DNA of 64,000 nt from Enterobacter sp. 10-1. GTDB lineage: Bacteria; Pseudomonadota; Gammaproteobacteria; Enterobacterales; Enterobacteriaceae. Location of the stretch: contig NISF01000001.1 in NCBI GenBank assembly GCA_002270295.1, forward strand, positions 868,001 through 932,000, read 5' to 3'. The position numbers were made by a program, and so were the translations under genes. Under the pieces are notes generated by a model. That model had not been told where the DNA came from and searched no databases. It worked only from the letters and a program-made list of their open reading frames with translations. Positions 1 to 7,618 of the stretch are shown here, piece after piece (within the stretch, counting starts at the first letter, position 1; each line of letters opens with the position of its first letter).

Positions 1-51
1 GACGAATAACGCGTTTTTGTTTATTTTTAAGGCAGTTGAACGAAATCGTGC

Positions 52-80
52 TTTACAGCCTGAACAGAGGTGTTTATAGT
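52..80 (+). promoter_or_regulatory. Sigma-70 promoter of the tRNA-Ser gene
   Basis: A TTTACA -35 element (52-57), a 17-bp spacer and a TATAGT -10 element (75-80) sit just upstream of the tRNA. The following GCGCCCC is a GC-rich discriminator of the kind found at stringently controlled stable-RNA promoters. The elements are read directly; growth-rate control is inferred from the family. Confidence 0.7.
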
Positions 81-92
81 GCGCCCCATACC

Positions 93-180
93 GGAAGCGT
101 GGCCGAGCGGTTGAAGGCACCGGTCTTGAAAACCGGCGACCCGAAAGGGTTCTAGAGTTCGAATCTCTACGCTTCCGCCA
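93..180 (+). tRNA. serT: tRNA-Ser (anticodon TGA)
   Basis: This is a class II tRNA of 88 nt with a long variable arm and an encoded CCA end. The acceptor arms GGAAGCG and CGCTTCC pair, the anticodon loop CTTGAAA gives anticodon TGA, and the T arm carries GTTCGAATC. It reads UCA and related serine codons and closely resembles E. coli serT. tRNA-Ser 3' ends are common integrase targets; no second copy of the 3' end was noticed in the window, so no integrated element is called. Confidence 0.97.
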
Positions 181-186
181 AATAAA

Positions 187-218
187 ACAAGGGGTTACCG
201 AAAGGTGGCCCCTTGTTA
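187..218 (+). terminator. Hairpin after tRNA-Ser
   Basis: AACAAGGGG and CCCCTTGTT form a 9-bp stem with an inner ACC-GAAA-GGT mini-stem, followed by TACTTTGTGTT. The T-tract is weak, so it may act as a processing or termination hairpin together with the stronger one that follows. Confidence 0.55.
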
Positions 219-243
219 CTTTGTGTTCTACATAAAGTAATAC

Positions 244-273
244 AAAAAAAGCCCATAGAAACGGGCTTTTTTT
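244..273 (+). terminator. Rho-independent terminator
   Basis: AAAAAAAGCCC and GGGCTTTTTTT flank a short ATAGAAAC loop. The A-tract/T-tract symmetry would let it work in both directions. It closes the tRNA-Ser transcript. From here to about 660 the DNA is markedly AT-rich and I see no gene in it. Confidence 0.8.
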
Positions 274-667
274 GCATCCAAAATCCGTATTTTTCCCACC
301 AAAATATTAATGAAGTTGACTTTGAGCAAGTCGCAGCCATGCTGATGTGGTATTCGGATATATTCAGAAAGTAAATTTTACTCTTTCACCGAAAGAGACT
401 AACAATAAAATATAACCAATCAGGCTAAATATGATTGATAAATTCCATATCATGTATGTGGGAATAAAATAGAAAGCCGCTGCTATCGTGCTGAAAATAT
501 TAAATAAGATTTTAATGAAGTTGCGGAAATAGCATGTAACCGGGTTTCTCCAGAGGATGTAAGGGAATGCTAATATTTATATTCATCGGATGTCGGGATA
601 TTATCTGGTAAGGCTTTCCCTTTTATTTCATTTATTTTCTTGTTGTGGAATGATTTTTAAGTATTTA

Positions 668-696
668 TTGACACATGTGGGTGGTAATGATAATTA
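668..696 (+). promoter_or_regulatory. Candidate sigma-70 promoter for the DUF6404-like gene
   Basis: TTGACA (668-673) is followed after 17 bp by the AT-rich TAATTATTAT, about 65 bp before the start codon of the small downstream gene. Several -10 registers are possible. Confidence 0.45.
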
Positions 697-760
697 TTAT
701 TTATTGAAAGTAGTCTTTATCGATAAATAGGTGAGTCAAGGTAAATCCGGAGGGAACTGT

Positions 761-1111
761 ATGAGCTTTGAAGCTAAAAAGGAACGTGCCATCGCCGTTA
801 TGGAAAGCAAGAAGATGTGGCGTAGTAATTATGCCCCGCCTTTGCTACGCCTCGCGTGGAAAGCTGGCCTCAAGATACCGCCGTTACCTTTTGCCTCGTT
901 CTGGCAAATTACTTTGTTGATGGGGGGATGGTTTGGTCCGGCATGGGGGATTTGTATGTGGTTTTCCTCATGGAAGGACAGCGGTATGCAACCGGGAGTT
1001 GCATTCGCCTCATGCACGGTAGCGGGTATTTTCTTTGGCGCTTCTATGGCTGCGTATCATTGGTGGCGAAAGGTAGTTAACAATCTGCCAGACTGGGATA
1101 GTCTGGAGTAA
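761..1111 (+). CDS. DUF6404-like small membrane protein
   Basis: This 116-residue protein begins MSFEAKK. I chose the ATG at 761 over an in-frame GTG at 731 because GGAGGG lies just upstream of the ATG. The N-terminal third is charged and amphipathic (EAKKERAIAVMESKK). Two hydrophobic stretches follow, a Trp/Gly-rich one around residues 48-70 and another around 80-100, then a short acidic tail. It looks like the DUF6404 family of uncharacterised enterobacterial proteins; that assignment is from memory. No function is known. It stands alone in the AT-rich zone next to tRNA-Ser. Confidence 0.65.
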   Translation: MSFEAKKERAIAVMESKKMWRSNYAPPLLRLAWKAGLKIPPLPFASFWQITLLMGGWFGPAWGICMWFSSWKDSGMQPGVAFASCTVAGIFFGASMAAYHWWRKVVNNLPDWDSLE

Positions 1112-1179
1112 ATATCTTTCTAACGCTATATAGTCTTTAAATGGACAAGGTGTGAAATGGGAAAATAAGATATTGGCTA

Positions 1180-1535
1180 ATGGCTGGGTTGATTATACTT
1201 CTCGCAATTATTTACATTGCCACCAATGACAGGGATTCTACGCTTTCTAAGTTGAAATCAGCGGGCGAAAATGGAAATGCAGAAGCCCAATACGCTTTGG
1301 GTCTCATGTATTTCTATGGAGAAATGTTGGATGTTGATTATGAGCAGGCAAGGGCCTGGTATGAAAAAGCTGCTGCGCAAAAGATGCACAGGCACAGTTC
1401 GATCCTGGCGTGATGAATGAACGTGGTGAAGGGTGAAGTATAAACCCAGAGCAAGCAACAACCTGGTATGAGCTGGCATGTAAGAATGGGCACAAGGAAG
1501 GTTGCGAACGTTATGAATATTTATTAAAAAAATAA
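1180..1535 (+). pseudogene. Sel1-repeat (TPR-like) protein, broken
   Basis: The first frame opens with a hydrophobic N-terminus (MAGLIILLAIIYIA) and runs into a clear Sel1 repeat (AEAQYALGLMYFYGE, then QARAWYEKAAAQK). Around 1382 the frame is lost. The next frame continues the repeat (DAQAQFDPGVMNERGEG), meets an in-frame TGA near 1433, then resumes (INPEQATTWYELACKNGHKEG) and ends at TAA 1533-1535. One frameshift plus one nonsense codon makes this a decayed gene. The usual longer N-terminus may also be lost, since the ATG at 1157 is out of frame with what follows. Intact relatives are secreted or membrane-anchored Sel1 scaffold proteins. Sequencing error could explain one lesion but not easily both. 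Confidence 0.7.
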
Positions 1536-1713
1536 TGCAATAATAAAATCACGCGTGAATACGATAAATTTGTATGATCATAAATATCCTGTTTGAGGGT
1601 TATTAATAAACGGTGATGCTGAGGGATGAGCGACTAAAATAATCCTGAACATTTATCAGGAAGCCGGCATCCAGGGAGAGCAAGAGGTAAAGCCGGGGCT
1701 AAGTGCTCCCGAA

Positions 1714-1739
1714 CCCGGTGCACTGAGCACCGGGCTAAG
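1714..1739 (-). terminator. Terminator-like hairpin downstream of the MFS gene
   Basis: CCCGGTGC (1714-1721) and GCACCGGG (1727-1734) make a perfect 8-bp stem with a 5-nt loop, just beyond the stop of the leftward MFS gene at 1753. There is no strong T-tract on either strand. The 1536-1712 stretch before it holds no gene I can support. Confidence 0.45.
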
Positions 1740-1752
1740 AGCGAGGTTATCG

Positions 1753-3060
1753 CTACGAATGTTCCTCATTCCTGATAGGTTCTTTCAGAACAAAGCCATA
1801 GCTGAGGGCCCCGAGTAATAACAGGGCCGCACCGGCAAGGAAGACATAGGTAAAGTTGTTGGTCGTATCGAGAATTAAGCCGGCAACGATAGGGGCCAGC
1901 GCCGCGCCCAGGAAACCGCCGAAATTCTGAATTGAGCCGAGAGAGCCTACCGAGCCCGCGGGAGCGACATCCGTCACCAGCGCCCAGATTACGCCTGAAG
2001 GAAGCTGGGCGGCGAAATAACCAATAGTCAGTAACAACATACACAGCGGCGTGCTTTCAATGTAAGGTACCGGCGCCACCGCACATGCCGCAATTAGCGC
2101 TCCGCCGACGATCGGGATCTTACGCGCGGTAATCGCTTTCATGCCTTTTCTAATCAGTAAGTCTGAAATAACGCCTCCCAGCAGCACGCCAAAAATACCC
2201 ACAAAGAAAGGGATGGCGGCCAGCCAGCCGGTATTCATCAGACTCATATGACGATCGTGCTCAAGATAACGCGGCAGCCAGGTCAGGTAGACCCAGACCG
2301 TAAAGTAAATCCCGAAACAGCCTACGACCATCCCCCACGTCGAGCGCTCGCGGAACAGGGAACCCCAGCTGCGGGAAGGTGCGAAAGGCGACTGATGGGG
2401 GTCGACAATCTTGTCTTGCGGGGCCTCTTCTGCGGTGGGTTCGCGATAAAACCGCAGCCATGCGAGCAGGATCACCAGGCCGAGAACCCCAATGACGATA
2501 AACATGCCTCGCCAGCCCATGGTCAGCATCAGGATCGTCAGTATGGGGGGCGCGATGGCGTTGGCAATCTGCGATCCGGTGTTGAACAGAGCGGTTGGAA
2601 AGCCGCGCTCTTCTTTACTGAACCAGCTATTGGTGACTTTGACGCCGGAGGTAAAAAACGGCGATTCCGTTACGCCCAGCAGCATACGCAGTGCGTACAT
2701 TACCCCAAAGCCATTAGCAAACGCGCAGAATATCGTCACCAGCGACCAGCCCCCGGCGGCAAAGGAAAACATCTTTTTGGGGCCAAAGCGGTCGACAAGA
2801 TACCCGGCAGGGAGATTGGCCAGCGCATAGGGCCACAGAAAAGCCGATAGCAGTAATCCCATCTGAAATGACGACAGGCCAAATTCAGCGGCAATGGTCG
2901 AATTCGCGACGCTGAGATTGGCGCGGTCGAGATAGTTGACCACGGCGGCCAGCAAAATAATCACCACCAGGTACCATCTGAGTTTTGCTCCGGGAATGGC
3001 GTTAGCTTTATTCTGGCTGAGGGCATTATCAGGTACGGGTACAGAGTCTGTTCTTCTCAT
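1753..3060 (-). CDS. MFS transporter, ACS family (sugar-acid/H+ symporter type)
   Basis: This 435-residue major facilitator protein belongs to the anion:cation symporter group that includes the GudP, GarP, DgoT and ExuT importers. The hallmark NYLDRANLSVA sits in the first membrane segment (about residues 43-53), followed by the loop-2 motif GYLVDRFGPKK. About twelve hydrophobic segments are readable. It is the last gene of a leftward unit dhaK-dhaL-aldolase-MFS, with about 70 bp between it and the aldolase gene. Importers of this family bring hexonates, hexarates or related acids into the cytoplasm, so the unit probably degrades a sugar acid. The exact substrate cannot be read from sequence. 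Confidence 0.88.
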   Translation of the reverse strand: MRRTDSVPVPDNALSQNKANAIPGAKLRWYLVVIILLAAVVNYLDRANLSVANSTIAAEFGLSSFQMGLLLSAFLWPYALANLPAGYLVDRFGPKKMFSFAAGGWSLVTIFCAFANGFGVMYALRMLLGVTESPFFTSGVKVTNSWFSKEERGFPTALFNTGSQIANAIAPPILTILMLTMGWRGMFIVIGVLGLVILLAWLRFYREPTAEEAPQDKIVDPHQSPFAPSRSWGSLFRERSTWGMVVGCFGIYFTVWVYLTWLPRYLEHDRHMSLMNTGWLAAIPFFVGIFGVLLGGVISDLLIRKGMKAITARKIPIVGGALIAACAVAPVPYIESTPLCMLLLTIGYFAAQLPSGVIWALVTDVAPAGSVGSLGSIQNFGGFLGAALAPIVAGLILDTTNNFTYVFLAGAALLLLGALSYGFVLKEPIRNEEHS

Positions 3061-3128
3061 GAAAGAATCCTCTAAACTTCATCTTGACATCGACGTTATG
3101 CGTTTAAAATTTATATTATTCGTCGAAG

Positions 3129-4028
3129 TTAAACGGGAGCTGACGTTTCCAGTTCAGCAAGCCCGGCAATCAAGCTCTGCACTTCTTCGGGCGTAATATT
3201 TAATTGCGGCGCGCGCATAACGCCGGCATCAATTCCGCGATATTTAAGCCCTTCTTTAAAGTAAGACATATTGCTGCCGTTTCTCAGCAGCTCGCAATAT
3301 TTATTCGCCTGGCGCTGGGCGGCGCGTGCGCCTGGAATATCTCCGCGATTAAAGGCCTCATAAATTTTTATAAAAGGCTCCGGGTAAACACAGGAAACCC
3401 CTGAAACCACGCCATCGCAACCCATCGCCAGTGCCGGAAGAAACAGACGATCTGCGCCGACCATAACGGAAAAATCATGATCCTTGATGGCAAGGTACTG
3501 ATTCACGGTGAGGTAGTCCGGGTAGCTGTATTTAATCCCCACGACATTCCTACACTTATCAGCAACGCGCTGAGCGACGTCAGCAGAAAGGTTGTTAGCG
3601 GCGCACTGCGGAATATTGTAGAGATAAACCGGGAAATCGTGGGGAACGGCATTGGCGACGGCGACAAAATAAGCTTCCAGCTCACGGTCGTTTGCGCCGA
3701 AAAACGCCGGAGTCACGACGCCAATCCCGTCAGCCCCGGCCTCGACCGCATGGCGAGCAAGCGACAGCGTTTCTGCGGTAGTCATCGCACCGACGTGAAT
3801 ATAAACCGTTGCTCGTTGGTTATTTCTTTTAATTACGGTTTCGGCAACTTTCTTGCGTTCTTGTTCGCTGAGGCGAAACATTTCGCCGGTGGTGCCCAGC
3901 GGATAAAGACAGTGCACGCCTTTCCCGACAAGAAAATCGGTCAGCGCTTCGATGCTTTCATAATTAATAGTATCGTCATCATTAAATGGTGTAATCATTG
4001 CGGTGGTAATGCCATATAATTTTTTCAC
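3129..4028 (-). CDS. DapA/NanA-family aldolase (dihydrodipicolinate synthase-like)
   Basis: This 299-residue TIM-barrel lyase belongs to the class I pyruvate-aldolase superfamily. The phosphate/carboxylate loop LGTTGEM is at 44-50, the catalytic Tyr is in YLYNIP (Tyr137) and the Schiff-base Lys is in VGIKYSY (Lys166). The start is a GTG preceded by GAGG. In this fold the enzymes cleave 2-keto-3-deoxy acids to pyruvate plus an aldehyde, or run the reverse. It sits between dhaL and the MFS importer, so the likely scheme is import of an acid, aldol cleavage, and phosphorylation of the released hydroxy-carbonyl product by DhaKL. The substrate is unknown. Two more members of the family occur at 33.5 and 55.0 kb and are much closer to each other than to this one. 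Confidence 0.85.
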   Translation of the reverse strand: MKKLYGITTAMITPFNDDDTINYESIEALTDFLVGKGVHCLYPLGTTGEMFRLSEQERKKVAETVIKRNNQRATVYIHVGAMTTAETLSLARHAVEAGADGIGVVTPAFFGANDRELEAYFVAVANAVPHDFPVYLYNIPQCAANNLSADVAQRVADKCRNVVGIKYSYPDYLTVNQYLAIKDHDFSVMVGADRLFLPALAMGCDGVVSGVSCVYPEPFIKIYEAFNRGDIPGARAAQRQANKYCELLRNGSNMSYFKEGLKYRGIDAGVMRAPQLNITPEEVQSLIAGLAELETSAPV

Positions 4029-4127
4029 AGAGACCTCGTCAGATGTTGAAGAAAATATTCCGGAAATAAGCGAAAGACGCCGGGAATTCCGGAGTTTTTA
4101 CTGCCTGAATAAAGGTGAACAGTCTTG

Positions 4128-4766
4128 TTATTTATTAACGTAGCGGCTGAATACGCTAAAAATAATCAGCGCGACGGTACCGCCGGGATCTTCTTTACCC
4201 GCGCTGCTGTCGGCAAACGCCGCTGCTTTACCATGACGTGGAAACATGGTGCGGGTTGCTTCAAGCCCGGCCAGCGCGGCCGCCTGAGCGGCTTCCGCCG
4301 CGCGGCCGAGCGGCGCTCCGGCGGCGGTTTCCCGCGCTAACGCGTCGCTGGCGGGTAATAAGACATCCAGAACGGTTTTATCCCCGGGCTGGGCTTTCCC
4401 TCGCTCCGCGATACCCTGAGTAAAGGCGCTGAAGAAGGCGGCCAGATCTGCGGCGCTGAGCGTAATCAGCTCCGGCGCAAGCGCTTTCCCACCGCGCATA
4501 AACCCGGTAGCCATCAATGTTCCCATTGTCGATGGCGCCGCCCTGGCCATCGCAAAGCCGCACTGAATGAGGTAATGAGCGATACCTTTCTCCTGCTCGG
4601 GTTGTATCTGCTGTGCGGCATGAAAGGCTTTTTGCATCGTAATGCCAAGGTCACCGTCGCCCACGGCCTGGTCTAGTTTGATTAATTCATCCCGCTTCAG
4701 GCTCAGTTCGGCAGACCAGGCGGCAATAAGGCCCGTCGTATCGTTAAATGTCAGTTCAGTTTTCAT
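4128..4766 (-). CDS. dhaL: DhaL-like nucleotide-binding kinase subunit
   Basis: This 212-residue protein is homologous to the DhaL (ADP/ATP-binding) subunit of dihydroxyacetone kinases. The metal-binding Asp cluster is seen as DQAVGDGDLG (about residues 27-36); canonical enzymes usually have His where this has Leu. The C-terminal AFADSSAGKEDPGG segment matches the family GYL/RxSxGxxDPGA-type nucleotide loop. RBS AAAGG precedes the ATG. It lies 9 bp after dhaK. No DhaM phosphocarrier gene is nearby, so the phosphoryl donor may be ATP, or a DhaM encoded elsewhere. Related DhaK/DhaL pairs phosphorylate tetruloses rather than dihydroxyacetone, so the substrate is open. Confidence 0.85.
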   Translation of the reverse strand: MKTELTFNDTTGLIAAWSAELSLKRDELIKLDQAVGDGDLGITMQKAFHAAQQIQPEQEKGIAHYLIQCGFAMARAAPSTMGTLMATGFMRGGKALAPELITLSAADLAAFFSAFTQGIAERGKAQPGDKTVLDVLLPASDALARETAAGAPLGRAAEAAQAAALAGLEATRTMFPRHGKAAAFADSSAGKEDPGGTVALIIFSVFSRYVNK

Positions 4767-4775
4767 ATCGTACCT

Positions 4776-5789
4776 TTAGCTATCCAGATCCGGCTGGCAG
4801 AAGAAGGGGGTACCGGCGGAGGTGGCGAGGTAGCCCGCCAGTTCATCGTTGAGCTTACAAAGGGACAGCGAAAACCCGGTCATTTCCATTGCCGTGGCGT
4901 ACTCCCCTTGATACACGTGGTATACGACGATGCCGCGTTCATTTAACGTTTGTTTGACCCGGCGGAAAAGAATATAAAGCTCATCCAGAGGCGTCCCTCC
5001 CAGGCCATTAAGCAGAACGGCAGTACGATCGCCGGGGGTAAAATGCAGTTCGTTAAGAAGCAGGGGCAGGATGCGGTCAATAATTTCGTCGGCAGTGCCG
5101 AGCGCGGCGGACGAAATTCCGGGTTCGCCATGGATACCCATGCCAATCGCCATTTCATTCTCGGCCACCGAGAAGGCGGCCTGACCAACCTCAGGAATGA
5201 TGCAGGGTGAGAGCCCAATGCCAATCGTTCTGGTGCAATCCCCGACCTGTTTAGCCAGTCTGGCGACTTCATCGAGGGATAAACCGGCGGCAGCGGCGGC
5301 TCCGGCGATTTTATACATGAAAAAAATGCCGGCGACGCCGCGCCGCGTTGCCGCCCGTTCAACCGGGGCCGATCCGACGTCATCGGCACCGCGTACGGAT
5401 AGCGTTCTGATATCCTCCATCTCCGCCATCTCGGAAGCCATGTCGAAATTGAGGATATCTCCGCTGTAATTACCGTAGAGGTAGAGTACGCCGGCCCCCT
5501 TATCCACCGCTTTTGTCACCTGTAAAATCTGATCGGCGGACGGAGATTGAAAAACATCGCCGACGGCGCAGCCATCGAGCAAATTATTCCCGACATACCC
5601 CAGAAACAGTGGCAGATGGCCCGAACCGCCGCCGGTGACAATGCCGACTTTCCCTGGGCGAGTCTCTTGGGCGGTCACCAGACAATGGCGATCGTTATTG
5701 GCATATTTAAGCTCCCGGGGATGCGCCGCATAAATTCCCTCGAGCATTTCTGCCACATATTCAGTAGGGATATTGATGAACTTCTTCAT
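4776..5789 (-). CDS. dhaK: DhaK-like substrate-binding kinase subunit
   Basis: This 337-residue homologue of DhaK carries GGGSGH (the His that hydrogen-bonds substrate), NYSGDILNF (the Asp that acts as general base) and GIHGEPG (the His that forms the covalent hemiaminal with the carbonyl substrate). All three catalytic positions are intact, so it should be an active ketose/aldose-binding subunit. It is shorter than the 356-residue E. coli protein and its region after GGGSGH (LPLFLGYVG) differs from the usual EPMHxGY, which suggests a different substrate. First gene of the leftward unit; RBS AAGGA. It reads divergently from the LacI-type regulator at 6020. Confidence 0.88.
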   Translation of the reverse strand: MKKFINIPTEYVAEMLEGIYAAHPRELKYANNDRHCLVTAQETRPGKVGIVTGGGSGHLPLFLGYVGNNLLDGCAVGDVFQSPSADQILQVTKAVDKGAGVLYLYGNYSGDILNFDMASEMAEMEDIRTLSVRGADDVGSAPVERAATRRGVAGIFFMYKIAGAAAAAGLSLDEVARLAKQVGDCTRTIGIGLSPCIIPEVGQAAFSVAENEMAIGMGIHGEPGISSAALGTADEIIDRILPLLLNELHFTPGDRTAVLLNGLGGTPLDELYILFRRVKQTLNERGIVVYHVYQGEYATAMEMTGFSLSLCKLNDELAGYLATSAGTPFFCQPDLDS

Positions 5790-5883
5790 TTGGTAAATCC
5801 TTAAAGGATTGATATTTAATTAATGGCTTGCTGCCTGTCGGATATCTGTTTTGATAATGAAATTGGTCAGCGGTGGCGTAAAC

Positions 5884-5893
5884 TAAAATTTTA
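5884..5893. promoter_or_regulatory. Perfect palindrome in the dhaK/lacI intergenic region
   Basis: TAAAATTTTA is a perfect 10-bp dyad between the divergent kinase operon and the LacI-family gene. It is a weak candidate operator for that regulator; the region is AT-rich and chance is possible. Confidence 0.3.
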
Positions 5894-5919
5894 CTAAAAT
5901 GATTTTAAGAAAAAATAAT

Positions 5920-5935
5920 TGTGATGACTATCACA
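5920..5935. promoter_or_regulatory. CRP (cAMP receptor protein) binding site
   Basis: TGTGATGACTATCACA is an exact TGTGA-N6-TCACA dyad, the CRP consensus core. It lies between dhaK and the LacI-family gene and could activate either arm. It implies catabolite control of this sugar locus. Confidence 0.75.
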
Positions 5936-6019
5936 TGTTTAAATTCGCTAAGCGGCTAGGGTTTATATAATAAAAGATAAGAGAATAAAGCTTGTAATAC
6001 ATAGGGTTGAATTGTCATT

Positions 6020-7042
6020 ATGGTTAAAATTAAAGATATTGCTCAAAAGGCCAACGTTTCTTTGAGCGCAGTATCGATAGCGATTAACGGCAAAAAAGGG
6101 TTATCCGTAGAGACGCGGGAGAAGATCCTGAAAATTGCCCATGAATTAAATTATCAACAATCATCGACAAGAGAAATTCGCGGCGTATTACGATTCCTGA
6201 AAATTGCTTTACATGGCGAAACGATCAACGAGGCGCATAACCTGTTTATCAGTGGATATATTGATGGGCTCATCGAACAGGCCGGAAAATACAGCTATGC
6301 GCTTGAGGTTGTGGGCTATGACAAAAAAAGCGTTGAAGAAATCGTCCGCTCACAGAATAGCGGAGCCCTCGCCGATGGGCTGGTCATCCTTGGCACCGAG
6401 TTCGAGCAGGGGGACTTTACGCCCCTACGCCGATTATCGGTACCCTTTGTGATTATCGATAATGTGAACGATTTTTTACCCTTTGATTTTATTAACATGA
6501 ATAATCGCGCGGCGATTTACAACATTCTTCACCATTTCAAACGTGCCGGAATAGAGGATATTGGGCTGGTATACAGCGATGCGCATACGCCAAATTTCAG
6601 GCAACGTGAGCAGGCATTTCATGAACTGGTACCGACGATAGGGCTAAGATCCGCAGAGGAGAATCTGGTCTGCGTCAGTCCGAACGCCCGATCGGCATAT
6701 GAAGCCATGCTGAGCCATATCAGGGCAGCAGGAAAAATTGCACAAGGCTATTTTTGCATTAATGACATCGTCGCCTACGGCTGTATAAGAGCGCTACACG
6801 AATGTGGATTCCGCGTGCCCGACGATGTTTCAGTTATCGGTTTTGACGACCTGCCGGTCTCCGGGGTGATGGAACCGGCGCTGACTACCGTGAAAGTGGG
6901 GAATAAAAAGCTGGGAGCCGCCGCCGTTGATTTACTGGTCAGTAAAATAGACCACGGGCGGAATAACAACCATACCAGCGTGTTGCTCAGCGGTGAACTG
7001 GTCAAAAGAAAAAGCGTGCGTCAACGTTCCGCAAAGCCATGA
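6020..7042 (+). CDS. LacI-family transcriptional regulator
   Basis: This 340-residue protein has an N-terminal HTH (VKIKDIAQKANVSLSAVS, residues 2-19) and hinge helix, followed by a periplasmic-binding-protein-like effector domain with the usual DDLPVSGVMEPALTTV signature near the end. It is divergent from dhaK and is the likely repressor of the kinase/aldolase/MFS unit. It is followed by a YhcH-type gene that may be co-transcribed. The effector is probably the sugar or its phosphorylated product. Confidence 0.92.
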   Translation: MVKIKDIAQKANVSLSAVSIAINGKKGLSVETREKILKIAHELNYQQSSTREIRGVLRFLKIALHGETINEAHNLFISGYIDGLIEQAGKYSYALEVVGYDKKSVEEIVRSQNSGALADGLVILGTEFEQGDFTPLRRLSVPFVIIDNVNDFLPFDFINMNNRAAIYNILHHFKRAGIEDIGLVYSDAHTPNFRQREQAFHELVPTIGLRSAEENLVCVSPNARSAYEAMLSHIRAAGKIAQGYFCINDIVAYGCIRALHECGFRVPDDVSVIGFDDLPVSGVMEPALTTVKVGNKKLGAAAVDLLVSKIDHGRNNNHTSVLLSGELVKRKSVRQRSAKP

Positions 7043-7089
7043 TGAATTACATTATTTCGTATCAACAGCCACGTATTATTGAGGGTATT

Positions 7090-7560
7090 ATGATTATATC
7101 AAGCTTAGATAATGTCAGTCATGATTTTACTCCGTTAACGGAAATACTGAATCATCCCGAACTTGAGCTGTCGACGCTGATAAATACGCCGCACGGGAAA
7201 TATTCTGTACAAGGACAGGAGTGGTTCTATATTATCAGCGAAGATGAAACCAAACCTGAAACTGGTCATAAAGCCGAGTTTCATAAACTCTATGGCGATA
7301 TTCAGCTGGTGATTAACGGTTCGGAAACAATTTACTTCAGGACCACTCCGCCAGATGCAGAAGAGTACGGGGTACCGCCTGCCGCAACCGATCTTTATTT
7401 TTTAGAACACGGTAGTACGAATGGTTCAGTGGTGCTGAACAAGGGCGAGTTTATTGTTTTTTATCCCGGCGAAATTCATAAACCGATGTGCCATACCGCA
7501 GGTCGCGCTAATAGCGTCAAAAAACTGGTGGTGAAATTCCCTTATACCCGGCAAGAGTGA
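7090..7560 (+). CDS. YhcH/YjgK/YiaL-family cupin-like protein
   Basis: This 156-residue protein is of the YhcH/YjgK/YiaL (DUF386, EbgC-like) beta-barrel family. The metal-site region is seen in AEFHKLYGDIQLVINGSE and FYPGEIHKPM. I prefer the ATG at 7090, which has GAGGG upstream and gives the usual length of about 155 residues, over the ATG at 7039 that overlaps the lacI stop. Relatives sit in sugar and sialic-acid loci and have been linked to anomer or epimer handling of sugar intermediates. Placed directly after the LacI regulator, it probably serves the same pathway. Confidence 0.82.
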   Translation: MIISSLDNVSHDFTPLTEILNHPELELSTLINTPHGKYSVQGQEWFYIISEDETKPETGHKAEFHKLYGDIQLVINGSETIYFRTTPPDAEEYGVPPAATDLYFLEHGSTNGSVVLNKGEFIVFYPGEIHKPMCHTAGRANSVKKLVVKFPYTRQE

Positions 7561-7569
7561 AAACGGTGT

Positions 7570-7607
7570 GATTAACGCAAGGGTTGCTGACGACCTTTGC
7601 GTTAATC
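7570..7607. terminator. Bidirectional terminator hairpin between YhcH-type and LysR genes
   Basis: GATTAACGCAA and TTGCGTTAATC (with GGT/ACC inside) form a long stem between two convergent genes. A-rich and T-rich flanks are modest. Confidence 0.6.
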
Positions 7608-7618
7608 CTGAAGGCGGG

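Noticed and set aside
93-180. tRNA-Ser as the attachment site of an integrated island in this window
   Set aside because: No repeat of the tRNA 3' end and no integrase gene was noticed in the 64 kb, so no boundaries can be drawn.
2248-2850. A 200-codon frame opposite the first MFS gene
   Set aside because: Gln/Arg/Gly/His-rich composition typical of an antisense shadow of a membrane-protein gene.
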